A model generated the notes under the pieces. It saw only the letters and a program-made list of their open reading frames with translations, was not told the DNA's origin and made no database searches. A DNA stretch of 64,000 nt from Parvularcula sp964219355. Its GTDB lineage: Bacteria; Pseudomonadota; Alphaproteobacteria; Caulobacterales; Parvularculaceae. The position numbers and the translations under genes are program-made. Below, piece after piece: positions 16,357 to 24,878 of this stretch. Every line of letters begins with the position of its first letter. Positions within the stretch are counted from its first letter, which is position 1. Location of the stretch: assembly GCA_964219355.1 (NCBI GenBank), contig CAXPOZ010000006.1:62001-126000 (forward strand). Reading direction: 5' to 3'.

Positions 16357-18017
16357 GGGCAATCCGCCGTCTCTGACGGAAGGACCGGGGACCAGAGCCC
16401 GGTATTCCAGTTCCATGGCAGCGAGCCGGAAGCGCGGCGGCGGCACACCGTTTCCTCATGCAGCTCATACATGCCCGGCATCAGATGGTGATCAGCACGC
16501 GGCTGATCCTCAAACGCCATATAGGCCTCATCCTCATTAAAGGACGCCCACTCTGCCGCCCCCGGCGCCGAAGGCGTTCCGGTTTTCGCAAAATTCGCCC
16601 AATAGGACGTCATGGCTGCGGAGAATTCCTTCTCAGCATCCGTATCCGGAATTTTTGGCCAGTTCATTGGCGTCAAATCGAGCGTCCCGAAAACATAAGG
16701 AAGCTCGGAAGCGTGAAAACCGTGCAGCCCTCTTTCATCTGCTGCCGGATAGCCATGATCGAACATGTAGAGATATGCCGACTGGCCAAGCGCGGTCTGA
16801 TTTTTCGCCATGCGCTCGGACGTCCACCCATAGAGGGCATCCCGTGTCGCGGCGACGATACTATCCTCAAGCGTCTCTGACGGATAGAGCCGCAGGAATT
16901 CATCCGCAAGATCGCCGTAACGAGCACGAATGACGTCTTCATAGGCTTCGGCACTGTCAGGCGCTGCAGGCGCGAGCGCCCGCATCGACCTGACTTCACC
17001 ACTGTTAAAACCAACGAGGAGCGGCACAGGCGCCTGCTCACCCCGCTCAAAAACGGCCACAGGCTGGTCAGGAATGATCACGCCATCAACGACGCCGAAA
17101 GGCGCGAAGCGGACCTTATTTGCCTGCTCATAAACCTCTTGCGCATCCATTGCGCGCAAATCCGCGATATTTTCAACTCCCATCGCTTTTGCCGTGGCGA
17201 GCCCGACATCCTCAGCTGACGGAACGCCATGCTTCATCTCAGCGAGAGCCGGTGTCGTGACCATATAGGCGCTCTGGGCAATTGCCCCGTCGAACAGGCC
17301 TTCGGCTTTGGGGGAGGTCATCAGATACATGACGCTCAGCGCGCCCGCAGATTCACCAGCAATAGTGACCTGCTCCGGATCACCACCGAAGGCGCTAATA
17401 TTGTCCTTGACCCATTCGAGTGCTGCGATCTGATCAAGCAGGCCGTAATTGCCCGAGCTTCCGTCAGGTGATTCTGCGCTTAATTCCGGATGCGAATAAA
17501 ATCCCAGAACGCCGAGACGGTAGTTGACCGACACAACAATAACGCCCTGCTCGGCGAATTTCGTGCCCTCATAGAGCGGCTCTTTGCCAGAACCGGCGCG
17601 CAGCGCGCCGCCGTGAATCCAGAAAAAGACAGGCGCGTCCTTTGCGTCCTCCGGTGCCCAGATATTCAGGGTCAGACAGTCTTCGCTGATCTCTCCGATG
17701 TCATAGGCGTAGACGCTCTCGGAGGATGCGTTCTTCAGTTGGGGCTGGATGCAGGCAGGCCCGAATTCCTGAGCGTCCCTTACCCCATCCCATGCCGCGA
17801 GCCGGACAGTCGGTTTCCAGCGCAGCTCTCCGACTGGCGCCTCCGCATAAGGAATACCTTTGAAAATGTTAATCCCGTCCTGGGCGACGCCTTTGACCTT
17901 GCCCGCGGGGGCCGAAACGACAGGGTTGTCATCAGCGACATGGTCATCACCTGCATCGGCGCACCCCGACAGCAAAACCGCACACAAACAAATAAGAGAC
18001 TGAAATGACTTGTGCAT
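16353..18017 (-). CDS. Carboxylesterase type B, predicted lipoprotein
   Basis: This 554-residue alpha/beta-hydrolase of the carboxylesterase/lipase family cleaves carboxylic esters. The N-terminus is a lipoprotein signal with lipobox LLSGC (C19), so it should be anchored in the periplasm or outer membrane. The nucleophile is S223 in GESAGALSV, the oxyanion motif is HGGALRAGSG, EDCLTLNIWAP is the family signature, and the catalytic His lies in HGFHASELPY. It is a close paralogue of the esterase at 26239, which lacks a signal: both share FKGIPYAE, GVLGF/GILGY-type loops and the C-terminal PWNWN. It overlaps the downstream ligase by ATGA. A terminator-like hairpin separates it from the TonB receptor gene upstream. 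Confidence 0.92.
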   Translation of the reverse strand: MHKSFQSLICLCAVLLSGCADAGDDHVADDNPVVSAPAGKVKGVAQDGINIFKGIPYAEAPVGELRWKPTVRLAAWDGVRDAQEFGPACIQPQLKNASSESVYAYDIGEISEDCLTLNIWAPEDAKDAPVFFWIHGGALRAGSGKEPLYEGTKFAEQGVIVVSVNYRLGVLGFYSHPELSAESPDGSSGNYGLLDQIAALEWVKDNISAFGGDPEQVTIAGESAGALSVMYLMTSPKAEGLFDGAIAQSAYMVTTPALAEMKHGVPSAEDVGLATAKAMGVENIADLRAMDAQEVYEQANKVRFAPFGVVDGVIIPDQPVAVFERGEQAPVPLLVGFNSGEVRSMRALAPAAPDSAEAYEDVIRARYGDLADEFLRLYPSETLEDSIVAATRDALYGWTSERMAKNQTALGQSAYLYMFDHGYPAADERGLHGFHASELPYVFGTLDLTPMNWPKIPDTDAEKEFSAAMTSYWANFAKTGTPSAPGAAEWASFNEDEAYMAFEDQPRADHHLMPGMYELHEETVCRRRASGSLPWNWNTGLWSPVLPSETADCP

Positions 18018-18119
18018 TATGCTTCTCCCATGATCAAGCCGCTCTCGTGCGAGCCTTCAGGATCATGACGATACTCTCGAAAACTCACCGAGGGACCAGC
18101 AACTTTCCGAGCTGAAAAT

Positions 18120-18148
18120 CCCCGGCTGCTCAGGAAGCGCAGCCGGGG
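18120..18148 (-). terminator. Rho-independent terminator after the TonB receptor gene
   Basis: This perfect 10-bp GC-rich stem (CCCCGGCTGC paired with GCAGCCGGGG) has a 9-nt loop and is followed on the minus strand by ATTTTC. It lies in the 187-bp gap between the receptor and the carboxylesterase gene. It may end or attenuate transcription between them. Confidence 0.7.
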
Positions 18149-18204
18149 AGTTGGTTGCAAAGCCGGCCAAAGAGTCCAGGGAGCGCTCTTTGACCGAACC
18201 ATGC

Positions 18205-20454
18205 TTAGATGCCGTAGCTCAACCGGATACCGATGGTCCGGGGAATGTGCGTACCGTACTTACTTTCGATGAAAGCTTCCGGGTGCACATAGGTGAGCGA
18301 GTCGTCGTCGAAGAGGTTTTCGACATAACCAACGACAGTCCATTCACCCATATCCGCACCAAGAGAAAGGTTCACCTTTTCCCAGCTATCGGTGAAGTCA
18401 TATTGCGGGCTTTGGACACCCGGCTGACCCGGCACGTTCGGGAACAGTCCCGGGAACGAGCCGACATGGACGATGTTCGCGGAGAAGAATCCATCCGCTG
18501 AGTCCCCGATATCGAAATTATAGCGAAGACGCGCTGCACCCTGGAATTTCGGCGAAGCCGTCCGGGCACCTTCGACGGCACCTGAGAAGGCTGCTTCTTC
18601 CGCAGTCAGTTCAGTCACTTTCGATTCGTTGAGGGCGCCATTCACGCTCAGGACCAGATTATCAGTTGGCAGAAGTGTTGCTTCGAACTCGAAGCCCTTA
18701 CTTTCGATCTGACCGATATTGGTCGCAAACTGAACAGAGTCAGAGACCCGGTTCGCCTGCACCTGAATGTTACTCCAGTCGATGTAATAGGCAGCAAGGT
18801 TGGCACTCAGCTTGCCATCCATCCAGACGCCCTTCATGCCAACTTCGTAGCTCTTGAGGTCATCAGAATCTGCACCCTCCGGAATGATGATATCATTCGG
18901 GTCAAGAGTACTTGCGAGGCCCGCACGTGCGTTCCGGACTGGCGCCCGGAAACCGGTCGCATAGGTGGCATAGGTCGTCACCGCAGGCGTCAGATCGTAA
19001 GAGACGCTTGCCTTGTAGGATGGACCTGTTTCCTCAGCTTTCTCCCCTTCTTCGGGCGGAATAGCCGAAACCGTCAGCGGCCCCGTCGCGAAGGTCAGCG
19101 CTGCCAGCAGGTAGTTACTATTATACCCACCAGCCTCGGTGTACCCTTGCGCATCGGTGGTCCCGTAACGCAGACCGCCAGTGAGGCGTAGCTTGTCACT
19201 GACGTGATAGGTCAGCTCACCAAAGCCGGCGATTTCGTTCTGCCGCGCATGTGTTTTCGCACGCTGATAATATTCGTCCGGGAGACCGGTCAGCCCGCGC
19301 ATGTCGAGGAACTCCTGCGTTCCGCGATAGTTCAGATCGACGTCCCGGCGCTTAGTGAAATAAAAGCCGCCAACGATCCAGTCCCACTTTCCGCCGGCAG
19401 CCGAAGCCAGACGCAGCTCCTGGGTGAAGATGTCGTCATATGCATCCGCATCAAGAGCAAATGGAATTGCTTGCGCAAAAGTCGCCGCAAGGTCGACATA
19501 GAACTTCTGATCGAATGTCGTATAGGTCGAGGAGCTGGTGAAGTTGGCCCAGTCCAGATCATATTCGACAGTACCATTGTAGTTCGTCAGCTTACCGTGG
19601 AACTGGTCAGGGCGGTCAGAGACGTGCACACGTCCAAGTTCAGGGCTGATGGTTGCCGAATCTTCGGGGTTACTTTTCTCATGCGAGAAAAGAAGCCTCA
19701 CGGAGAGACGATCCGTCGGCTCGACGAGGAAAATCGCGCGTCCGCCGTAGTTTTTCAGGACGTTGGAGTTTTCAATACCGGTTCCGGCATTATCGACCCA
19801 GCCATCCTCATGTCGATAGAAGCCGACAACACGCAATGCTGCTTTGCCCTCGATAACGGGCACGTTGACCATCGCATTATACCGCTGACGGAAGGCATCT
19901 TCATCAATGACCCCATAGTCAACGAGGGCGGAATAATCGAAATTATTGAGATCCGGGTTCTTCGTCAGGATACGCATCGCGCCGGCGAGCGACCCCGAAC
20001 CGAACAGTGTCCCTTGTGGACCGCGCAGGAACTCGACGCGCTCAACATCGAATAGGTTCGGGTCGATAATGGTCGAGTTCCCGTTCGCAGAGATCGGCAC
20101 TTCGTCGATATAGACAGCAACCGTACTCTGAAGGTTGGCATTATAACCATTGGTGGCAATGCCGCGCGCGGTGAAATTGTTGAAGTTCGCCGTCGGCTTG
20201 TTGAGGATCACCCCCGGGGTTTCATCGGCGATGCCTTCATAACCGACAACGCCTTTTATCGAGAGCTCCCGTTGGTCGAATGCCGACACACTGAGAGGCA
20301 CATCTTTGATGCTCTCTTCGCGACGGGTCGCTGTGACGATGATTTTATCTTCAGTGGCGGATTCGTCCGCCGACGTGTCTGTGTCCTGTGCCATAGCTGC
20401 TGGCAGGGACATCAAAAGGATCGCGCTTACCGATCCCAAAAGTTGGGCCTTCAT
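18205..20454 (-). CDS. TonB-dependent outer-membrane receptor
   Basis: This 749-residue protein has a signal peptide (QLLGSVSAILLMSLPAAMAQ), a TonB-box-like segment near DKIIVTATRREESIKDVPLSVSAF, and a plug domain with RGIATNGY..., VYIDEVPI, VERVEFLRGPQGTLFGSGSLAGAMRI. A long beta-barrel follows and ends in the aromatic-containing IGIRLSYGI. It is of the iron-complex/FecA-CirA-like type common in sphingomonads and Caulobacterales, where such receptors also import plant and aromatic compounds. GGGAGG lies six bases before the ATG. The divergent DUF3604 gene shares the intergenic operator at 20729, so the receptor probably imports the ester substrate of this regulon (inference). Confidence 0.94.
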   Translation of the reverse strand: MKAQLLGSVSAILLMSLPAAMAQDTDTSADESATEDKIIVTATRREESIKDVPLSVSAFDQRELSIKGVVGYEGIADETPGVILNKPTANFNNFTARGIATNGYNANLQSTVAVYIDEVPISANGNSTIIDPNLFDVERVEFLRGPQGTLFGSGSLAGAMRILTKNPDLNNFDYSALVDYGVIDEDAFRQRYNAMVNVPVIEGKAALRVVGFYRHEDGWVDNAGTGIENSNVLKNYGGRAIFLVEPTDRLSVRLLFSHEKSNPEDSATISPELGRVHVSDRPDQFHGKLTNYNGTVEYDLDWANFTSSSTYTTFDQKFYVDLAATFAQAIPFALDADAYDDIFTQELRLASAAGGKWDWIVGGFYFTKRRDVDLNYRGTQEFLDMRGLTGLPDEYYQRAKTHARQNEIAGFGELTYHVSDKLRLTGGLRYGTTDAQGYTEAGGYNSNYLLAALTFATGPLTVSAIPPEEGEKAEETGPSYKASVSYDLTPAVTTYATYATGFRAPVRNARAGLASTLDPNDIIIPEGADSDDLKSYEVGMKGVWMDGKLSANLAAYYIDWSNIQVQANRVSDSVQFATNIGQIESKGFEFEATLLPTDNLVLSVNGALNESKVTELTAEEAAFSGAVEGARTASPKFQGAARLRYNFDIGDSADGFFSANIVHVGSFPGLFPNVPGQPGVQSPQYDFTDSWEKVNLSLGADMGEWTVVGYVENLFDDDSLTYVHPEAFIESKYGTHIPRTIGIRLSYGI

Positions 20455-20839
20455 AGACTACCTCCCGTTCATGCCGATCTCCCGCCGGCGTGTTCGAAAA
20501 CTATTGTTCAAGATCGGCCCCATGTCAATTTCACTATCACGTGTGTGAATGTTTTTCTGGGCGCGGTTCCGCAGGTAGAATCTGTTGGCGCAATCAAAGA
20601 GATCATTCTTTTATCCCGTTTATTTTCAATGCCTTGTAACGTTTCTTCGATTTTCGCGGATTGTGATATCATCCTTGGCGCGCTCGTAATAAGGCGCGAG
20701 AATTGACGGAGTGTTTCGATTGAGCAACACTCACTCACTTGTGAATGAGCGTCAAAAAAGCTCAGTTCGGGAGGACAATTTGACCATCATCCGCAGGACC
20801 TGCGCGCACTCTCCCGTAACGCCATATATAGAGACAGGA
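20455..20839. other. Divergent promoter region, TonB receptor / DUF3604
   Basis: This 385-bp non-coding gap lies between the two divergent genes. A longer in-frame reading from 20711 for the DUF3604 gene is rejected because it would encode operator DNA and precede the lipoprotein signal. Apart from the operator at 20729-20748, I see no hairpin or clear consensus promoter. Confidence 0.5.
20729..20748. promoter_or_regulatory. Putative TetR operator, site 2
   Basis: The 20-mer ACTCACTCACTTGTGAATGA is an imperfect palindrome, TCACTCAC-TT-GTGAATGA. It lies between the divergent TonB receptor and DUF3604 genes and is identical to site 3 (24678, minus strand) at 18 of 20 positions. Confidence 0.7.
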
Positions 20840-22765
20840 ATGATCAGACGGACCTGCATATGCGTTTCATTTCTGGCCCTGTCGGCATGCGGAGCAGATG
20901 AGACTGCCTCCTCCCCCACGGCCCCGATCATAACTCACCCGATCGGCACTGAAGAAATAGTGACGAGCAACAGACCGGCCCCAGAGGGCCCGCTGTCCAA
21001 TCCTCTCCGTAATGTCTATTTCGGCGATCTGCACATCCACACGCGGAATTCATACGACGCCTATCTCTTTAATGTGCGGGCCACACCGGATGATGCCTAT
21101 CTTTATGCCAAGGGCGGCACGATCAGACATCCGGCAGGCTTCGACATCAAAATGAAGTCGGGGCCGCTCGATTTCCTCGCCGTCACGGATCATGCCGAAT
21201 ATCTCGGCGTGCTGGAGGCGATCGACACACCCGGCACAGAATATTCGAAAGTTCCCTACGCGAAAGATCTGTTCTCCAGCGATACGAGCAAAGTCATCAG
21301 CGCATTCAGCCTGTTCGTGGACAGTCTTGTCAGCGGAGAGCGCCGCGAAGACCTCTCTGACCTGTCAGCCACACGGTCAGCATGGCAGGAAACGATTGAG
21401 AGTGCAGCCCGCCATAATGATCCGGGTACCTTCACGACGTTCATCGGTTATGAGTTCACCTCCGCGCCGGAGACGCGAAATCTCCACCGCAATGTCATCT
21501 TCTCTGGCACAGATGTGCCGCCGCTCCCTTTCTCAGAATTTGAATCCCAGAACCCCGAGGAGCTCTGGAACTGGCTCGACGAGCTGCGCGAAATCGGCAC
21601 CGAAGCCTTGGCCATTCCGCATAATGCCAATGCTGCGGATGGGACGATGTTCGAATATGTCAAATGGGACGGCCAGCCGATCGACCGTGCCTATGCTGAG
21701 CAACGGCTGCGCAACGAGCCGCTGGTCGAGCTGATCCAGAATAAGGGGCAGTCGGAGACCATGCCGCTCCTCTCCCCGAATGATGAGTTCGCCGGCTTTG
21801 AAGTCCGGGAGACCTATGTCGGCTCGACCATGCCGATTACGAAATTTGCCGGCAGCTATGTCCGTGACGCATTGAAACGCGGTCTCGAAATTGAAACCGA
21901 GGCGGGGGTTAATCCGTACAAGATCGGCTTTGTGGCAGGCAGCGATGGGCACAACGCGGCCAGCGCCTATGCGGAGGATAATTACTACGCCAATCATGGC
22001 GTGCTGGACGGAACGGCCCGGCAACGCGGCTCTGTCCCACCCCCGGATTATGAAAGCTGGGAAGATTATTACGCAGACGGACGGCCCGCCGGGGCCTCTG
22101 CGGGATCAGGCGGCCTGACCGCCATCTGGGCGGAAGAGAATACGCGAGACGCCCTTTACGCAGGCCTTCGCCGCAAGGAGACCTATGGAACATCAGGTCC
22201 CCGCATTAAGGTGCGCCTCTTTGCCGGTTATGATCTCGATGGGATCGATCTTGCGACCGATGAAGGCGTTGATGCTGCCTATCGGCAGGCAATCCCCATG
22301 GGCGGTGACCTGACAGCCAAGCCCGGCAGCACACCGCAGATCGCTGCCATCGCGATGCAGGACATCGATTCCGCCCCGCTACAGCGCATACAGATTATCA
22401 AGGGCTGGGTCGATGATCGCGGCCAGTCACATGAGAAGGTGTTCGACATGGCCTGCGCCGATGACGGCACGGTCGATCCGCTGACCCATCGTTGCCCAGA
22501 CAATGGTGCAGAGGTCGATCTTTCGACCTGCGCCATCTCACCGGACAAAGGCGATGCGCAGATTGCCGGCCTGTGGACGGACCCTGAATTCGATGCTGGG
22601 CAGAATGCTTTTTATTATGCCCGCGTGCTGGAGAACCCGACCTGCCGTTGGTCGACATGGGATGCCGTGCGTGCCGGTATCGCCCCCAATCCGCGCCGTC
22701 CTGCGACCATTCAGGAGCGTGCCTATACGTCGCCCATCTGGTACAGCCCCGCGGATGTCGACTGA
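20840..22765 (+). CDS. DUF3604 lipoprotein with PHP-like metal motifs
   Basis: This 641-residue protein belongs to the DUF3604 family. Its N-terminus MIRRTCICVSFLALSAC is a lipoprotein signal with C17, so it is probably periplasmic. YFGDLHIHTRNSYDAYLF, AVTDHAEY, IPHNAN and GSDGHN are His/Asp clusters like those of PHP phosphoesterase-type metal sites. The family has no settled reaction. GDLTAKPG, ETYGTSGPRI and SPIWY near the C-terminus are typical family segments. The start at 20840 is preferred to 20711 because it gives the lipoprotein signal. The next gene starts 11 bp before this stop, so the DUF3604-PpiC-HupE trio is translated as a coupled set. Confidence 0.85.
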   Translation: MIRRTCICVSFLALSACGADETASSPTAPIITHPIGTEEIVTSNRPAPEGPLSNPLRNVYFGDLHIHTRNSYDAYLFNVRATPDDAYLYAKGGTIRHPAGFDIKMKSGPLDFLAVTDHAEYLGVLEAIDTPGTEYSKVPYAKDLFSSDTSKVISAFSLFVDSLVSGERREDLSDLSATRSAWQETIESAARHNDPGTFTTFIGYEFTSAPETRNLHRNVIFSGTDVPPLPFSEFESQNPEELWNWLDELREIGTEALAIPHNANAADGTMFEYVKWDGQPIDRAYAEQRLRNEPLVELIQNKGQSETMPLLSPNDEFAGFEVRETYVGSTMPITKFAGSYVRDALKRGLEIETEAGVNPYKIGFVAGSDGHNAASAYAEDNYYANHGVLDGTARQRGSVPPPDYESWEDYYADGRPAGASAGSGGLTAIWAEENTRDALYAGLRRKETYGTSGPRIKVRLFAGYDLDGIDLATDEGVDAAYRQAIPMGGDLTAKPGSTPQIAAIAMQDIDSAPLQRIQIIKGWVDDRGQSHEKVFDMACADDGTVDPLTHRCPDNGAEVDLSTCAISPDKGDAQIAGLWTDPEFDAGQNAFYYARVLENPTCRWSTWDAVRAGIAPNPRRPATIQERAYTSPIWYSPADVD

Positions 22766-23663
22766 TACCTCGCCCCGACCGGGCCTCTCCTCCTTACGCG
22801 CTTCCGGATCTAGGGCGATCCGCGAACCGCTGTTCCAGTTCCTGCTGGTCGCGATCGTCCTTTTCTCTCTCAACAGCATACTTAATGGCGGCGAGGCAGA
22901 AGGGGACGGGCAGACCATCACCATCCCCGAAGGCCGGGTGTTGCAGATCGCGGAAAGCTATCGGCTGATGTCCGGCCGGGCGCCCAGCCGAACGGAGCTC
23001 GAAGCTCTGATTGCGGACTATGCTGATGAGGAGATTGCCGCCCGCGAAGCGACCGCGCTCGGGCTAGATGCGGATGACACGATCATCCGCCGCCGCCTGC
23101 AGCAGAAGCTGACCTTCCTCGTGGAAGACAGCGCCGCGACCAGCGAGCCGACGGCAGAAGACCTCGCCGCCTTTTTCGATGCGTATCAGGAGGATTACAT
23201 CCTCCCTGCCCGGCTGGCCTTCCGGCAGATCATGGTCAGTCCTGACAAGAGAGGGGACGCAGCGTCCGACGAGGCCGCCGCGATCTTCGACGAGCTGAAG
23301 GCTGGGGCGGACCCAACCCCGCTCGGTGATCCGTCGATGCTGCCAAAATCCATGGCACCGAGCCCCGAGACCGGGATCGCGATGGTCTTTGGCCAGAGTT
23401 TTGCCGCTACACTTTTTGCCAGCGAAGAAGACGGCTGGTTTGGCCCCGTCCGCTCACCGATCGGCCTTCATCTTGTTGAGATCACGAGCCGCGAGCCCGC
23501 CCGTATGCCAGCCTTTGCCGAAATCGAAACGCAGGTGGCTGCCGACTGGATGGCTGAGAACCGGGCCCTCGCCCGCAGCGAATTCGAGGAAAACCTTCGC
23601 GAACGCTATGACGTCACGATTGAGTGGCCAGCTGTCTATCGCGACGGCCCGGCCGGAGAATGA
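22755..23663 (+). CDS. PpiC-type peptidylprolyl isomerase, membrane-anchored
   Basis: This 302-residue protein has one N-terminal membrane anchor (PLFQFLLVAIVLFSLNSIL, about residues 27-45), a SurA/PrsA-like helical segment and a parvulin domain from about RLAFRQIMVSPDK to SPIGLHLVEITSREPARMP. It should face the periplasm and assist folding of exported proteins. The start at 22755 overlaps the DUF3604 stop by 11 bp and the stop overlaps the HupE gene (ATGA). It may be a dedicated chaperone for the neighbouring lipoprotein or receptor (inference from gene order). Confidence 0.85.
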   Translation: MSTDTSPRPGLSSLRASGSRAIREPLFQFLLVAIVLFSLNSILNGGEAEGDGQTITIPEGRVLQIAESYRLMSGRAPSRTELEALIADYADEEIAAREATALGLDADDTIIRRRLQQKLTFLVEDSAATSEPTAEDLAAFFDAYQEDYILPARLAFRQIMVSPDKRGDAASDEAAAIFDELKAGADPTPLGDPSMLPKSMAPSPETGIAMVFGQSFAATLFASEEDGWFGPVRSPIGLHLVEITSREPARMPAFAEIETQVAADWMAENRALARSEFEENLRERYDVTIEWPAVYRDGPAGE

Positions 23664-24658
23664 CATTGCGCTGGCGCCTCTTTTTCCTCCTACCGCTGAT
23701 CATCGCCATTTACGGCACGGCGACAGCGCATGAAGTCCGGCCCGCATATCTTGAACTTCGCGAGATCGAGCCGAGCACCTATGACATATTGTGGAAGACA
23801 CCGGCGCGAGGCGATCTGCGCCTTGCCCTGAATGTCATCCTGCCGGACAGTTGCTCCACCATCGCCCCCCACCGCACCGTCCCGGTCGAGGCCGCCGTGA
23901 TCGAACGCTGGCGCACAGCGTGTGAAGGTGGGTTACCGGGCCAGACGATCCGTATCGAGAATCTCGAGACCAGCCTGACGGATGTTATCCTGCGGGTTGA
24001 ACCGCTTGATGGAGCCGCCTCTACGCTGCGACTCGACGGCGCCAACCCATCAGTGGTGATCCCGGCAAAGCAATCAGGATGGGAGGTCGCCCATTCCTAT
24101 TTCGATCTGGGGGTCGAGCATATCCTGCTCGGCTTTGACCACCTGCTCTTTGTGCTGTGTCTCCTGTTGCTGGTTCGGAATGTGCGCAGGCTGATCGGTG
24201 CTGTCACAGCCTTTACCGTGGCCCATTCGATCACGCTGGCTGCGACGACACTCGGTCTGGTGCACCTTGCCATCGGACCGGTCGAGGCGCTGATCGCCCT
24301 CTCCATCGCCTTTCTGGCCGCCGAGATTATCCGGGTACATAAAGGCCATGCAGGCGCGACCGCACGCTGGCCCTGGATCGCCTCTTTCGGCTTTGGTCTG
24401 CTGCACGGTTTTGGCTTTGCCTCCGTCCTCGCGGAGATCGGCCTACCCGGCGAAGCCCTGCCGGTCGCCCTCCTGTTCTTCAATATCGGGGTCGAGGCCG
24501 GCCAGCTCCTCTTCGTCGGGGCTGTCCTGCTCGTCATGCTCCTCCTGCGGCAGTTTTCTGCCCGCCTGCCGGAATGGAGCTGGCGCGCGGCCCCCTATAC
24601 GGCGGGCAGCATCGCGATGTTCTGGTTCATTGAGCGCACGGCCGGCATTATTTTCTGA
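23660..24658 (+). CDS. HupE/UreJ-family membrane protein
   Basis: This 332-residue protein has a signal-like N-terminus (RWRLFFLLPLIIAIYGTATA|HEVRPAYLEL), a periplasmic domain of about 130 residues and a C-terminal set of six or seven helices. The HupE/UreJ_2 signatures are LGVEHILLGFDHLLFVLCLLLL, FTVAHSITLAATTL and GFGLLHGFGFASVL. HupE/UreJ relatives can carry Ni or Co, but this long periplasmic-domain subgroup is uncharacterised and often accompanies DUF3604 and PpiC genes. Conserved His and Asp in the helices could bind a metal. The substrate is not predictable. Confidence 0.85.
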   Translation: MTLRWRLFFLLPLIIAIYGTATAHEVRPAYLELREIEPSTYDILWKTPARGDLRLALNVILPDSCSTIAPHRTVPVEAAVIERWRTACEGGLPGQTIRIENLETSLTDVILRVEPLDGAASTLRLDGANPSVVIPAKQSGWEVAHSYFDLGVEHILLGFDHLLFVLCLLLLVRNVRRLIGAVTAFTVAHSITLAATTLGLVHLAIGPVEALIALSIAFLAAEIIRVHKGHAGATARWPWIASFGFGLLHGFGFASVLAEIGLPGEALPVALLFFNIGVEAGQLLFVGAVLLVMLLLRQFSARLPEWSWRAAPYTAGSIAMFWFIERTAGIIF

Positions 24659-24677
24659 CTCCCCGGCTAGAAGATTT

Positions 24678-24697
24678 TCATTCACACGTTAGTGAGT
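24678..24697. promoter_or_regulatory. Putative TetR operator, site 3
   Basis: On the minus strand this reads ACTCACTAACGTGTGAATGA, 18 of 20 identical to site 2. It follows the HupE gene and precedes the leader ORF and MFS gene, which suggests that MFS plus carboxylesterase have their own regulated promoter. Confidence 0.68.
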
Positions 24698-24779
24698 ATT
24701 GACGACCGGCGCCTTCGCCCTGCATGATGCCGCCCAAGACCCGAATACCAATCATGAAAAAGATCGGGGAGGACGACGG

Positions 24780-24878
24780 ATGAGGAAAGCGGCTGCCGCG
24801 CCATTCTTGGCGCGCGATACTCACGCCTATAGCTCTGTGCACGTCCTTCTTTGTGAGGGAACACCGAGCCATGTCTGA
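24780..24878 (+). CDS. Possible 32-residue leader peptide (uORF)
   Basis: This ATG is preceded by a strong GGGGAGGA site. The 32-codon ORF begins MRKAAAAPFLARD, and its TGA (24876-24878) lies 8 bp inside the MFS gene, overlapping its ATG in another frame. The arrangement would permit translational coupling or attenuation. No family is recognised. It may be fortuitous. Confidence 0.35.
   Translation: MRKAAAAPFLARDTHAYSSVHVLLCEGTPSHV

Noticed and set aside
19204..20055. 283-codon plus-strand ORF inside the TonB receptor gene
   Set aside because: Antisense of conserved plug and barrel motifs; no ribosome site.
20711..20839. Longer start for the DUF3604 gene
   Set aside because: It would translate the operator and bury the lipoprotein signal that begins at 20840.
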